Shown: positions 25,128 through 37,944 of the stretch, piece by piece
Numbering within the stretch: position 1 is the stretch's first letter
Layout: each line of letters opens with the position of its first letter
NCBI GenBank assembly: GCA_954871525.1
Contig: OX940867.1
Coordinates: forward strand, 15,787,343 to 15,851,342
DNA from: Parietaria judaica
Lineage: Eukaryota; Streptophyta; Magnoliopsida; Rosales; Urticaceae
Length of the DNA stretch: 64,000 nt
Direction: 5' to 3'
Translations under genes and position numbers: made by a program
The notes under the pieces: generated by a model
What the model saw: the letters and a program-made list of their open reading frames with translations, nothing else
Told to the model about the DNA's origin: nothing
Database searches by the model: none

Positions 25128-27696
25128 CTAAGCCTTCTGCTTTTTCTCGATATCGTAGAGCACGCACACATCCGCCGCCGTCTTCAACTGAAGTTTCAAA
25201 ACATGAGAAATCAGACCGCTTTTTATATCGATATCATTAAACAATTATTAGTTGTACATTTTATACCCTAATTATTACTAATAATAATTAGTGAATGCTC
25301 CCTAACTTTTCTAGGTTTAATTTATCATAAAGCAAACATGTACATAATTCAACAACCACAGATATCTTCAATGCTTAAGAACAAACAAGTGATTCCGTGA
25401 GGTTAACGAAAAAAATATGATTTACAGTTAAGCAAACTGATATTGTCAGGGGTATGTTAGACCAGTAATTATTAATTATGTTTTAGACTATTGAGGGCGT
25501 TTTTTGTAGTTTGTAATTAATAGAAAATGGGGTTCCTTATTCCATATATTAGGCGACAATCCGAGGGGAAACGCGCGTTAGTTTTGGCATATTGTCTCTT
25601 CAGACCTTGCGAGAGTTTCGGCCCTGTTCTCGAAGGAACAGCTGTTACGTTTGTGGTTCAGTTCTGCTTATTTTCGATGAAAAAATATTTAGAAATTCAT
25701 CTCTTCGGTGAATTTCTGCTCGTTCGTCTTTGATTATTAGCTCGGATCATGTCATGGTCTCAATATGTTTTTTCTTCTGTCCTTTCACCCTGAATCAGAT
25801 CTCTAAGATTTTTACCATGCACTCAAAATTACATCAATAATAATGAGAAATATAAATTACCTGTATTAAATTTACAGCTTGTTTGACCGCCCATCCGAAT
25901 AAACTTAAGATAATTAGAACAGAAAGCAAATCTGCCTTGATTGAGCTTGTCAAAACCTGTACGAAAAAGTCACAATTTATAAGGGAAATTGTCGGATAAA
26001 TCATTTTTGCACGAAATCTATGAAGTCTCAATGTAATCACTTACGTTCATCAAACTCTCAGTTTGGTTATTTGCGAGAAGAAACAGCAATATGTAAAGAA
26101 CCTGCGATGACAAATCAAATGTGATTATGAGACCAAACAAAAGAAAAAAAAACAAACGAACAAAAAAAAATAACCAAAACCACATTACCTCGCAAGCAAC
26201 ACAGCAATAGGCCATAAACATCCGGTTTCCATAATATAGCTTAAAAAGAAAATTAGTGCTGTCTTTTACATCCTTGTGGCTAGCTTTTCCCGACAAGAAC
26301 GTGCTGATAGAAAATGCACAACGATTCATTTAATTATGTGTTAAGACTCATATAATTTAGTAGTAATTAAATTATCATGTTATCTTATGTTTAAGTACAT
26401 ATTAGTGAATTACTATTGGTTAGCAGCAATAAAGGAAAGATAAAGAAATTTTAATCTCTCCTATTTAGCGGCACCAAGGGCTTCGGATTGCTTTTATGTT
26501 TTGTTTTGTTGGTCCAATAAGACATCTTTAGGAGAGCTTTCCCGGTCCTCGAAGGAACGGTTCTTTGTTATTCGGTTTCTTTATTCAATAAAATTACTGC
26601 GAATTCATCGCTACTGAGTTCCTATTGGTACATGTTTATTTCGGTTATTATGGCAAAAAAACTCATAAAGCAATATGCAAACCTCAAAGTATACCTGTAC
26701 ATCTGCATCCAGTGGCTGGAAATATCTAGGGCAAGCAACGAGATAAAAACCAAGCCAGGCCTGCATAAATTACCGATCCATATTTTATAATCATGTCTGT
26801 TATATAAAATTATATATGAATACCGAGATTATGAAGAGATTTTTACCGGTATACTTGGGAAAGAATGGCCAACAGACAAGCCGTGCTAATCCTGCAATGC
26901 AAAGCATGTGAGATTAAGATATAATCAAACATTAGAAGATTTAAGGTTAAAGAAGTTTCACCTATCTGTAACCATGTCTAGGACGGCCCCGAAGGTAGAA
27001 ACTGGAATCAGCAAGATGAAGAACACAAATACACCGTTACATTGCAGATATTTGCTTACATATTGAGAATTAAATTTGGTTGCTAACATGAATAAATACC
27101 TTGATTTAATTTGCGAGCACACCAACCATCAATTCCGTCACACACAAAGCTGATCAGAAAAAGGAAATAAATAAAAAAATTTAAAATATCATTGTCGACG
27201 TCATTCTTATGAAGATGTAAAAAAAAGAAAACGAACTCAAACAAAAAATGCTAAAAGCTACTGAAGGAAGTATTCTTACCTGAGAAAATACAGAACCGAG
27301 AAGAGCTTCTTATTGGAGAAGCATAAATAAAAGGCGACGACGTTCATTAAAACCCTTATGTACCCTACAAGAATTGCGGTTTGACATTAGTTTATGCCCG
27401 TAGGATTTGAAAGTACCAAACACATGTTTAAACTGATTCAATAACAAGTTCTTTCAATATCTTCTTAAGACTCGACCATATAGTTAGATGCCGAATAATT
27501 CAATGTTATAAATATGTTATTCTATTTCCTGCTTTGCAATTTGATATAAAAACCTCCATATATTAGAATGAAAACCATCAATTAATACCCAGTTATCCCT
27601 AATATATGTATATTACTGACCAATGATATTGGGAACGTAAAGGTACACAGACAGCTTCCTCATCCTCTTTGGTCTTGATGTAGATTTCTCCGCCAT
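25128..27696 (-). CDS. PIS1: CDP-diacylglycerol-inositol 3-phosphatidyltransferase (phosphatidylinositol synthase)
   Basis: Ten coding exons on the minus strand: 27621-27696, 27280-27364, 27100-27149, 26962-27001, 26847-26891, 26695-26760, 26189-26303, 26045-26101, 25861-25956 and 25128-25187, giving 229 residues (Arabidopsis PIS1 is ~227). The enzyme transfers phosphatidate from CDP-diacylglycerol to myo-inositol in ER membranes. The CDP-alcohol phosphotransferase signature D-x2-D-G-x2-A-R-x8-G-x3-D-x3-D is complete: D58, D61, G62, A65, R66, G75, D79 and D83. Hydrophobic segments follow, ending YDIEKKQKA. The start MAEKSTSRPKRMRKLSVYLY fits the family. A GA-rich 5' UTR lies upstream. Two introns (25188-25860 and 26304-26694) contain LTR-like inserts. 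Confidence 0.95.
25454..25735 (+). repeat. LTR-like insert in PIS intron 9
   Basis: TGTTAGACCAGTAATTATTA at the left matches the start of the insert at 14404. GGGGTTCCTTATTCCATATA aligns with its TATA region, and GTTCTCGAAGGAACAG matches the insert at 26339. The right end is uncertain. Confidence 0.5.
26339..26632 (+). repeat. LTR-like insert in PIS intron 6
   Basis: It starts TGTTAAGACTCATATAATTT, contains GGAGAGCTTTCCCGGTCCTC (16 bases shared with the 14404 copy) and CTCGAAGGAACGG (shared with the 25454 copy), and could end at TGGTACA (26632). No target duplication found. Confidence 0.45.
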
Positions 27697-27945
27697 TGAT
27701 ACTCTCTGTAACTTTAACAACTGCACTGAGTTATAATAGTCAAAATTACGCAAACAATTAAGCAAATCGCAGCGCATTACCTCAAAAATCCCAAATCAAA
27801 GCTGAAAACAAGGAACCCACTTCAGATACTCGCTGCAAATCACCAAAAACGAAACGAAATCAGAAGCCGAGCCAAAACCCCTTCGAGCTTATCAGATCTC
27901 GAGCGCATCGCGGGACACGCCGTTGCTGACGAGGAGATCTGGGAG

Positions 27946-27970
27946 AAGAGAGAGAGAGAGAGAGAGAGAC
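27946..27970 (+). repeat. (GA)n microsatellite in PIS 5' UTR
   Basis: A run of GA dinucleotides (CT on the coding strand) ~250 bp upstream of the PIS start codon, within what is probably the transcribed leader. Such CT runs are common in plant 5' UTRs. Confidence 0.7.
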
Positions 27971-28191
27971 CGACCTTGGAAACGACGAGAGAGAGAGAGG
28001 AATTAGGATGGTCTCAGAGATTGGCTATGGAAGGAAAAGGCTTGAAGGCAAATACCCAGGAAGGTGTATTCGCCATAGTAGTGTCTTTTGGTCTTCTTCA
28101 GGTGCTCGTCTTGTCTCTTCTTTCTCTAATCGTTAATTATTATTTTACTTGTTGGAATAAAATAAAGGCAGATCACGGCAAAAGTACATAA

Positions 28192-28720
28192 ACTTACAAA
28201 CGATAAGGTTATAGTGAAAATTAACGGTAAAAGTGTTTGAAATTAACAAATATCTTTTTTTTTTTTAATATTACACTATTAATTAAATCGTAGTTACAGA
28301 CAGGATCCGTCGAAAACTTGAATGCAGTATGCACACAGACAAAAACTAGTGCGATTTCAGATAGTCTTCGAGAAAGACTCCCGGGCAATGGGCGAAAGAG
28401 TCCGCGGATGTGAGCGAGATTTGTCGATTACGTTATTTCTCACTTAAAACTCTTATTGCTTCAACTTTAGATACTTTTATCATGATTATCCTAAAACGAA
28501 GAATTTTTTGAACGACGAATAAAATAAATAATGAATGATGACAGCTAAGACTTGGAATATTAATACTTTCAATTATTGAGGGACCAATCTCCGAATTTGA
28601 AGAAAACCTCGGGCTCCAGCTTCACAATCGAAACTTGCAGTGTAAGTAATAACTTATGCCCTTGTGTCCTTTATCATTTATATATCGTAGAAGAATAAGA
28701 AATCCTGAGACGATGGGAAT
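28192..28720. other. Intergenic, no gene seen
   Basis: Mixed AT-rich sequence upstream of the PIS gene with no recognised element before the solo LTR starts at 28721. Confidence 0.5.
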
Positions 28721-29438
28721 TGTTAAGGTCGGATCCGGTCAAATCCCTCCCAACACTGGGAAGCCTCCTTCCCCGGGGGGTAGTCGGCGCGAGGTACCGA
28801 CGATTCCTGGATCCAGTGACATTCTCCATGGCTAACACCTAAGGTCCGTGATGGATGAGGTCGACGACACCCGAGTCGACGACGCCCGGAGTCGACGACA
28901 CCCCGAGTTGACGATGTCCGAATCCACGGCACCCCGAGTTGACGATGTCCGAGTCGACGACACCCCGAGTCGAAAACATGGAAGACTGAAAACACTGAAA
29001 TCGAGGAAAGAGCTCAATGATGACGAGTCAGGCGAAGAAAGACAGCTGACTGCAGGGAGGCGCATTTAATGAAGCCCTAACACACCCTACCTACTTCTGA
29101 TGACAAGCACTCGAGAGCAACACAGAGCATGGGGGCTAACCATACTTTGCGTGCTAACCTTGCTTAGGAAAGGGAGTGATGGGACCTCACGAGAAAAGGG
29201 CGGGAAATTGGGTGTAAAAGGGAGCGAGGCAGCCCCTATATAAGGGAATGAAGGGGCTTATTAGAAGTGGGTGGGAAAAACTGTTGTAAACACAGAATCA
29301 TCAATATACTAGAAATTTCCTCTATAACGCCATTCAAAAGTGTTCTCTGATCGTAAAACGATAAAAACCGAACATCTTTCTCTAAAAAACAGGAGGGAAA
29401 CCTTTTGTGATTGTTGAGGGTACGAAACACGCTCAACA
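28721..29438 (+). mobile_element. Solo Gypsy LTR
   Basis: It starts TGTTAAGGTCGGATCCGG and ends CTCAACA. The start matches the Gypsy LTR at 56887 (TGTTAAGGTCGGATTTGG), and a promoter TATATAAGGG lies near 29237. The flanks are GGAAT (28716-28720) and AGAAT (29439-29443), a 4-of-5 target duplication. No primer site or coding sequence follows, so it is a solo LTR left by recombination. Bases 28860-28975 are a ~15/30-bp tandem array of GAGTCGACGACACCCC units. Confidence 0.8.
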
Positions 29439-29443
29439 AGAAT

Positions 29444-29989
29444 ATTTATGGTAAAATTTGTTTTAATAATCCAATCCTTCAAAATTATTGATTTTTAGTG
29501 ATATTACTTGTGTTCCTATAAAAAAACAAAAAACAAAAAAAAAACAAATTAATAAAAAATCGTACCATAGTGAAGTGAAGTGTTAGCTTGTTTCGAAAAG
29601 CTTTTTTATATCAATTAAACAAAATCCCGTATAAAAATAAAAAATAAAAAAGTGTTTTAAATTTAAGAATAAAGCAAATATTCATCTATGATAACTTACT
29701 TTTAATAAATAAATAAAAAATGCTTCAACTATAGTTGATGACCCCGTTAAATCCGCTTTATTGAAATTGCATTTGTTCAGAAACGAGAATATAAGAATAT
29801 TGGAGGCATAAGTATCTATAAAAAAGTGTTTAAAGCGACATAATCCTGTTTGTTATTATAAGTTAAGTACTCAATGTTACAATATTTGCAAAATCTCCTT
29901 AATGTTCCAATAGATTACTTGGGCGACATATATCTTGTGACACTGCATTCTTAACCCATATAAAGAGATTATGCCGCTTCAAAATAGTA
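29444..29989. other. AT-rich spacer
   Basis: AT-rich DNA between the solo LTR and the hAT element, with A runs. No gene seen. Confidence 0.5.
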
Positions 29990-29997
29990 CTTATGCC

Positions 29998-31245
29998 CAG
30001 GGGCGGACTCACGTGGGAAAGGGGGTGGCTGATGTCACCCCCAGATTTTTAGGGAAATTTTTTTTTCTATTAATAATTTAATTAAAAATAAAAATGTAAA
30101 GCCTCCTCTCACACATATGTCACCCTCACAAACTCACACTCCTTATTCATCGTCGTTTCAGTCGCTTGCTTCCCTTCGATTTCACAAACGCGTCTCTTCA
30201 TTCTCGTTTTCTCTCCGGCGAAAATCCTTGTTCGTCGTCTCTGTCACTTGCCGAAAATCCGTCCTTGTTCGTTGCTTTGTCACTCGCCGGAAATCTGCCC
30301 TTGTTCGTCGTCATTGCACTCGCCGGAAATCCGCCCCTGTTCGTCGTCATTGCACTCGCCGAAAATCTGCCCATGTTCGTCGTCATTGCACTCACCAGAA
30401 ATCTGCCCTTGTTCATTGTCACTGCAATCACCGGAAACCTGCCCCTATTCGCCCTCTGATTCACGCTCTGACTCGAGCGGCGAGCCTCAACTTTCGCCGG
30501 AGATCCTCTAATTCGCATTCTAGTTCGCTTGGCGCCGGTAATCTTCTTATTTGCGCTATGACACGATCGCTGAACATCGAAAGAACGCCAATATTTTCTT
30601 TGTTCTCAGTTTTTTTTTTCCTGGTAAATACTTCTAAAGTTTTATGTTATTGATTTAATTTTTACTGCTTCTTTGTTTTGTATTAGATTTTAAGCTTTGT
30701 TTTTTCTCTTTATTATATCACAGTTCTAAGTTAGAACTTCTAAGTTCTATGCCTCGCTTGATTATTTGTGTATGCATAAGTTGTATGCTTTTGTTGATGG
30801 AAGGATTTTTTTTTCCTAATAAAATATTGTGTGAGTTAGTGAGTTTGTTGTTTAATATATAATGTTTTTTCAATTTATTTTTGCAACTACAGAGTTGTTT
30901 TGATTATTTTGTTCCTTATTTGGGTTTTAAAAACCAGGGCTTTTGATTCGGTAGACTCGGTTTTTGCATTAATACTTCGCTCGCTATTTCGGTATCATCG
31001 TCAGATTATGCACACTCCTATTCATATCTTTGAAGGTAATTCTTGGAACATTTCGGTATCGATTCAATTATAGAAGATTTCCGTAATATGAAATCAAGAC
31101 GTTCTTTATTTTGATGTAATGATGTGTTTTGAGACATTATTAATGAACGTCTAATTTAATGATTTTTATTATTAATTAAAGTCTATTGTATTGGTCTTTA
31201 TTTATTGTTCGTCACCCCCGATGACATTTCTTGGGTCCGCCCCTG
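29998..31245. mobile_element. hAT element with perfect 8-bp target duplication
   Basis: The ends CAGGGGCGGACTCACG (left) and TGGGTCCGCCCCTG (right) are inverted repeats, and GTCACCCCC blocks lie inside both ends. The flanks are CTTATGCC (29990-29997) and CTTATGCC (31246-31253), an exact 8-bp duplication diagnostic of hAT transposition. The 1248-bp element has no transposase. Its left third holds the minisatellite at 30245-30462 and the rest is AT-rich. A 178-residue open frame at 30117-30653 is made mostly of the repeat translated (RRKSAPVRRHCT units) and is doubtful as a gene. Confidence 0.9.
30245..30462 (+). repeat. 36-bp minisatellite inside the hAT element
   Basis: About six units of 36 bp, each reading approximately CACTCGCCGGAAATCTGCCC followed by TTGTTCGTCGTCATTG. 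Units differ by a few bases each. Because 36 is a multiple of three, several frames stay open on both strands. Confidence 0.9.
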
Positions 31246-31253
31246 CTTATGCC

Positions 31254-32004
31254 ACAAAATCCGTTTTTATTACACCAAGATTTCCTTTATTATGTATTTA
31301 TGAGCTCCTTGGTCGCTTAAAGTCTTTTAATCATGATCATTAGTAATATCTTCAAATGTTTTTGATAGACAAGTGAGAAAGAGAGGGGTTGAATTTTGAC
31401 GAAGAAATAAGTCGTACAAAAGAAGGATCCGAGCGAGGAACCGTCCTGAGGCCACGATGATAGGCCCGATGAAGAGCAGCGGCCGACGGCCTAGGGCAAG
31501 GCCGCACCGAGGAAGAGAATCTAGGTTTAGCTGTAAGGATTGTTGAGCATTTAAGGTGAGTTTTTTTGTACATAAGTCCATCTTTTTTCAGAGGTTAGAT
31601 TTTGTGGAGGGAAAACGACGACTGCCGTTACGAGATCAAATCTCGGGTCACAACAAAACATAAAAACTAAATATCAAATTACGAGAACTAAAGTCATATT
31701 TCGACACTTGGAAAAGTAGGATCTTGGAAGATGAACCAAGTAAAATTCAAAGAACTATTAAGTCATTTTACAACAAAAATACAATCCAGAACCATTCATC
31801 CGGATAAATTGCATGGCGATCGACAAAAGTGTATGACAAACAACCTAAAAATATGCCTATCATAAAATGGGAACGAAAAAACGAAATCCCCACATCCAGT
31901 TCAACCCTAAACTTTCTCTTCAGATCCAATACACCTCTAAATTATGCTCCCAATTCCATTCATGGAGTCATTAAGAAACTTACCAAAGCGTAATGCACTG
32001 AGTC
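31254..32004. other. Downstream flank of PAT10-like gene
   Basis: It holds the probable 3' UTR of the minus-strand gene, and near 31420-31550 a GC-richer patch giving only short frames (an 84-residue one on the minus strand) with no recognisable domain. No feature called. Confidence 0.4.
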
Positions 32005-35000
32005 CTAGCAACAGCGACACGTTACACAATCCAAACACGTGTAAGGTCTCGAACTCTCTTCCAATTCCGACGATGAAGGCAGTGCCTCCAACTTGCACAC
32101 CCCGGAATCGGCGCAGCAGAAATTGAAGATGTTTCTGCATATCCCTTGGCTGAACGGGTTGACCCTTATCGGAATCCCCCTGCGGAATTGAAATTTAACT
32201 GTAAAAATACGAAGGGATCGATAATTCTACTTTTTTATCAAGATATTTATAACCTATATATTCAGATTATAGCCTAGTTGAGATGATCCCTTGCATTAAT
32301 GAGAACCTTTCATAAGATATATAATTATCAACATTGTACTAGAATGCTTGGAATTAACGAAAATATTAAAAAATATCTAGAAATAGTAATAACCTATTTG
32401 AATATCTAGAATTAGCAATAACCTAGTTAGTAGAGAGAAAGTGAGAAATGTGTATTTCAAACTCTATAAAAGTCTCAATATATAGAGATTAAAAGTCGTT
32501 GAAACGAGTAAAGACCAAATATTAGAATATCTAACAAGCGAATAAACTAAGTAAAATACTTTAAAAATCCTTAAAGAATCAAATGTTTATCCTTTTTTGG
32601 GTACTATTAGAACATATAGGAATCTCAGAGGGCACAATGAGAAGTCAGAAAACGAACCTCAAGTATAAGATACGCCTACGCCTTATAATTTCAAATGTCG
32701 TTTGATTCGTCAGAGCAAGATAGCTGCACCATGAATCGATTCAAAACTATGGACTTCCGAAAATCAATCCAATACTCGTGTTAAATGCTCTTTTAGATAG
32801 ACAGCATATACTTTTTCCCTTCTTTCTTTTTCGTAAATTTTTGGTGAATGGAAACATCAGTATCGATATAAAATACAAGGATTGTTTGATCGAATACTCG
32901 TGGTCAATGCTCTTTTAGGAAGATATAAAATTCTGTAACGCTTTGATGAATGATTTTGATATACAAACTTATCCTCTAAATTCTAAAATTGACCAACATC
33001 AGAAGCTGTAAAAATAAATATTGCACAAAAGATAGTACGGATCAGCTATATAATTGATTAAAATAACTTAATTCACATCTAACTTCATATAGTTCTACAT
33101 TTTCCGCTCTTTTTTTTTATTATTACAAAGGCACAGGGGCTCTAATTGGAAGCAAAACAGGCAATATATTTTCTACAGGCTTAACTACCCCAGTTATTAT
33201 TTCATTTGAGTTCATTTTACCCCACATAATTGAAAAAGCAAGATTGGAATTTATCCCACATAATTTCTTTTACTTAAGAAATGTTTTCAACCCGAAGAAA
33301 AATATGGTAGAAGTTTGAATTTACCTATGAAAGCCGAGCAGAAGGAGCAGAAAGATCAAAGAAATTGACAAAATAATCAACAGCATAATCATGACTGCAG
33401 CCTTCCACCTGATCAATAACATCGAATCACAATCCGAAGAGTGAATATTCCTCTACATCACTAAGTAAAACGAAACTGTCAAATAACAAGCGCCACCATA
33501 ATGACGATGAAGTAATTAAAGAAAGCTATAGTACCAAGCCTTTGCCATATTAGTCTTCAGGTAAGTGATGTAAAGAAAGCCTGTCCAAAGACATAGAGCG
33601 GTTTCCTCAAATATGTACCACCTACAAAAAAACAAAACCGGAAAAAAAAAAATTAAATAATAGGAGCTTAAGTTTATTGTGGCCATACAAGTATTTTTGA
33701 CACGTATGATAACCCAATGACGTCGGAGCTATAAAAGAACATGAACATCGCTTAAGCATTTTGCACTAAATCAATCTGTTGTTTTTTGGGAATTTTCTGC
33801 ATATTTTACTAATGGTGAAATTATAATATGTACAATCTATGACTATCTTAGGAAAACAAAATAATAAAACTAATACCTATAGAGTAAAGAGATTAACTCA
33901 TCTATATCATACCAATACTAATTACATATTAGTACTCTAACTAACTAATTAGAGCTAACATCCTATATTTATACACAATCAGTTGTCAAATCTAACAATT
34001 CCATAACCACCTTTGTGAGATAATCAACCGAGGTGCTACTTTTTAGTCGCATAAGTGGAAAACCGAAAAATATCGCGCCAAAAAACTTGAGATATTAAAA
34101 GTGCTGGCTAAAGTTAAGAAAAACTCAGTTCCTGAATACTATTAGCCACGTAAAATTACACAAATTATCTCGACAGAAGAACTCACCAAAATTTGCAGTG
34201 ATTACCCTGACCAATGCAGGTTCCGAGCCATACACAGTGGTGATCAAACTGAAGGACACATCTTTCACAATCATGACAATGCTTTGCTCGTGGAGGCTGC
34301 AAAATAAACATAGCAATAAACTATAGCTATCAAGATCTAATTAAATATTTGATAAACAACTTAAAACTAAACTATTAGAACCTAGATATTCATTTTCAAT
34401 CACTCTGCTGAAAAACTCCACACACAAAAAATCCGGAAAAAATGGTATGCCATTTTTGTTACTATGTGCGGCCTGATGTAAGATTGTAAAAATTGGAAAT
34501 TGCAATTCTTATTTTACAATTAGAAAAAAAAAAAAGGACTGAATCGCGAAACAAATATGTAAATTATAATATATGGAAGCTGTAAAAGTATAATCTCACT
34601 ACCTGTTCAATATTACAGGAGGTGCATAACATACTTCTGCAAGAAAGAAAAGAAAGTGTGAGTCAATGCTTGTTGTGTTAAAAGTTACAAGCACAACAAG
34701 TTATAAAGGTATTTTATTTGAGATGTAGAGAAAAAATATATATATATATATTGTCACGAGATCTGAAATTTTTACAAGAATTTCAAACGAGAAGTATAAA
34801 TGACGAAGTAAATGCCTTTAAAGTTTAAACCATACCTAAAACATGAGAGAGCTTGGATCATCAACATTTTAGATTTTGAAACTCAAAAGGCAAAGAACGC
34901 ATGTGTATAATAAGACTTTAAAACTTAAATGAACTGAGACTAATTAAAACAAGTTGATATTTATATCCTAAGAGTAAACCTGTGGCTTATAAAGTTCATA

Positions 35001-36078
35001 TATTAAATATACCTCACAATTTGGATTTTTTTTTATCTTGTGACCGACCTCCAAGTCTAAGATTTTATCACACTATTGTGCGGCTTTATCTTAGCTTGTA
35101 CATACATATATCATATATGGGAACTAGCACAAGTAAACTTCTCAGAACTACTTATTATAGTGGCAATTTACCTAATTGAAAATCCAGGTGGATACAAGTC
35201 CGATAGTATCTTCGGCCAAGATGTTGAATTTTCTTCCAAGAGAGCCGATCGGCAGGAGTCCACGGCCCCTACCATGGTTCCATATTTGCTTGAAGCAGGC
35301 TGTCTTTGCTTAAACATTACACATTTAGAAAGTAATCAACTGAAGAATCCTCAGTCGAAAAGCTGAATCTTTTATAAAGACCAAAAAGGAGAGCACAATT
35401 CTTACTTTGAGTTAACCGATGCCGGTCTTTTATACACCGCATTCGACTCGTTGATAGCCCTTACCGCATCAAGGACATATCTAGAAACAAAACGGTCCAA
35501 AGAACAGAGAAATCAAACAGTGTTCTCGACATATAATACAACCAATCATTTGTAATTTGAGTCGAGAATTTACCCAGGGGACGAGCTCGAGGTGATGAAG
35601 TATTGGACTAATGTGACAAGAAAGAGCAATAGGTATAAAGATGTGAACCTGGTTCATCAAACAATTGATTATGAGTTCTATCTTCAACGTTTCAAAACCA
35701 AAAAATTTGATCAACCAATTCAGATTTGAAGATTACCATGGTTCTCTTCTAGTCTTCTCCATCAATTCCCCATCAAATAGGAACAGAACGCCCACATAAA
35801 TCACATGAATAATCACCAATGAAGCTTTCAAAACCAAAGCAGATCTCCGAGCTGAAAAACGAAACGTAAACCCCAGATATGAGCATCAATTTTTCCTTCC
35901 AAATTCGTCGATTTCCTCGGAAACTGCACGGATTCGAACTCCATTGAAGAAGACGAAGAAGAAGAAGAGAGAAACTGGGCGTACCGGGATCGGAGAGGCA
36001 TGGAAACAAGCGAGAACAGCGGTCCATTGAAAGATCAAGCGAGTCTGTGGATGGATTGCACAAATCCAGAGCCGTCAT
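32005..36078 (-). CDS. PAT10: DHHC-type protein S-acyltransferase (PAT10-like)
   Basis: Eleven coding exons on the minus strand: 35985-36078, 35737-35851, 35574-35648, 35406-35480, 35172-35303, 34603-34636, 34187-34296, 33535-33621, 33325-33408, 32658-32723 and 32005-32179, making 348 residues (Arabidopsis PAT10 ~340). It attaches palmitate to cysteines of target proteins at endomembranes; PAT10 works at the tonoplast and Golgi. The DHHC cysteine-rich domain runs from C168-T-S-C through AKHCHDCERCVLQF to the catalytic D193-H-H-C196, then WLGTCIGQGNHCKFWW. Four membrane segments flank it in pairs (ALVLKASLVIIHVIYVGVLF, YLLLFLVTLVQYF, then two after the domain). The N-terminal FPCLSDP and the C-terminal SRPYTCLDCVTCRCC match the family. 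Exon 5's acceptor was chosen to keep the frame. Confidence 0.93.
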
Positions 36079-37944
36079 TTAAGTTGAAGCATTCGCAATC
36101 GCTGATCACACGAGCTCCTCCTCCATTGATTTCTCCCCTAACAAGTCGTTTCCTTTTTTCGACAACGGAACTTTGCCGAGAAAGTCTCAACTGTACAGAA
36201 CCTCCATCGAAATCACAAACAACCCAAGCTCCACCATGAACACGAATTAAAATCTCCTTCGATCGAACTCGAGTCTGAACTCACAGAATCTCTCTCTCTC
36301 GAGTCTCGATGAATGATGGTTGATTGATGATGGAGATGATCCAATGGTTACAAGTGTACGAGAAATCCTGTGAAACTTGTCTTTCGATCAGAGAGTCATC
36401 CTCAGCCGTTGGATCATCACAGCTACCAGTCAACAGCGACTTGATTATATGGGCCCCACGAAAACAACACCATCAATGTCCCACATCTGTGTTATCTTAT
36501 TTTAATGGTTTAGTTAGCCTTAATTTAAGTACCTAATTTTCATTATCTATACTTAATTTAAGTACCTAATTTTAACAAAATATATACTTTCAAGTTTAAA
36601 AATAATTAAATTATGCCCTCAAATTATATTTTCTTTTCTGTTATATACCCTCAAATAAATATAATTTTTAAAAGTTCAAAATTACTTCTTATTAACAATT
36701 TTAAAATAAATTATATTTCGTCTTCTTTCATTTTTCACCAAAATATATCTTATATTTAGAGTTTTATTTTTTGAATTGTTTAAATAAATAATTAAAAATT
36801 AAGAAGATGAAGGGTAAAATTATTAAATCATACACCAAGCGCATATTTTAGCTGTTTTTGAAATTTGAGAGTATATTTCAGTCAAAAATAAAAGTTGAAG
36901 TTATAAGAAAGTAAATTTTCCTTTAATGAATTAATTTAAGGACAAATGTTATCAAAAGCCAGACCTTATAAAATTATATCACACAGTTAATTTTTAAATT
37001 TTGTTTTCATATAATTTTTTATTTTAATTTTTTTTATCGCTAAATTTATAGTCAAGCAATCATTATTTTCTTAATTTCAAGTTTTTCATGCTCATATGGT
37101 CAAGTCTTTCGTGCCATAATAAAGTATGTTTATTTTCACTTTCACTTCTGCTTTACATAAAGCTATAAACATAAGTCAAAATGGTTCTTTTGATATTAGT
37201 ACGTCGTGAGAAATAAGTAAGGACTTAGAGTTTAATTTATCATCAGCTATCATAAGTAAGTAATTTATTGTAAAACCAATGATCACTAAGGAATTATGTA
37301 AAATGATAAACACACTTAAATCAATTGTGAATTATTATTGAAAATGTTGAAAACCAGATTTTTATAGTACCACAAGACACCTTGACAAATGTTACCTAAA
37401 GGGAGTATAATAATTACTAAATATAGTGTCATTTTGAACGTTCAGTGGAGTAGTATCGTAACTAATAATTGAATTTCATAATTAGAGCTTAAGTACACAT
37501 ATCCATAGTCCCCGGAATTAATATATTAAGTTTCGTAATTAGAGCTTATATACACATATCCATAGTCCCCTGAATAGTTCAGAAAAAAGTCCTATTTATA
37601 TGAAAAAACAAAACACACACTTAGATTATAAAATAAAATAAAAAACTAATCATAAAATTATTGTTCGACAAGTTGAAGTGCAATGCTATAAGACCAGTAA
37701 ATGTCACGATGGTTTAGAAATTGAGTAATACAATATAGTTTCATTAGAAAGACACTTCAAGTGATTGTTGTAATGAATAAATACAATTCAAACCGACTAG
37801 TGTAGTAGTTCTATTACTCCACATATAAATCTATACATCTTTTTCTTCTCTTTTTACTATCAATTTAACTTCTCAATTTGACTTGGAACGAGAGGTAGTT
37901 GAAGCTACTAATTAAATAGCTAGACAAAGATATGATGATCAACA
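36079..37944. other. Intergenic region between PAT10-like and GDSL genes
   Basis: The first ~250 bases are likely promoter/5' UTR of the minus-strand PAT10-like gene. The rest is AT-rich. A ~58-bp direct repeat with TACACATATCCATAGTCCCC occurs twice near 37490-37570. No gene seen. Confidence 0.5.

Noticed and set aside
27976..28191. 71-codon plus-strand frame upstream of PIS
   Set aside because: It lies antisense to the GA-rich PIS leader and promoter, with no family resemblance.
30245..30462. CRISPR-like array of ~36-bp units
   Set aside because: Units are contiguous with no unique spacers, and the DNA is plant nuclear; it is a minisatellite inside an hAT element.
30117..30653. 178-codon frame as a real gene in the hAT element
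   Set aside because: Mostly translated minisatellite; no domain, and alternative frames are equally open.
31400..31560. GC-rich patch as an exon
   Set aside because: No splice-compatible frame or domain found; left unassigned.
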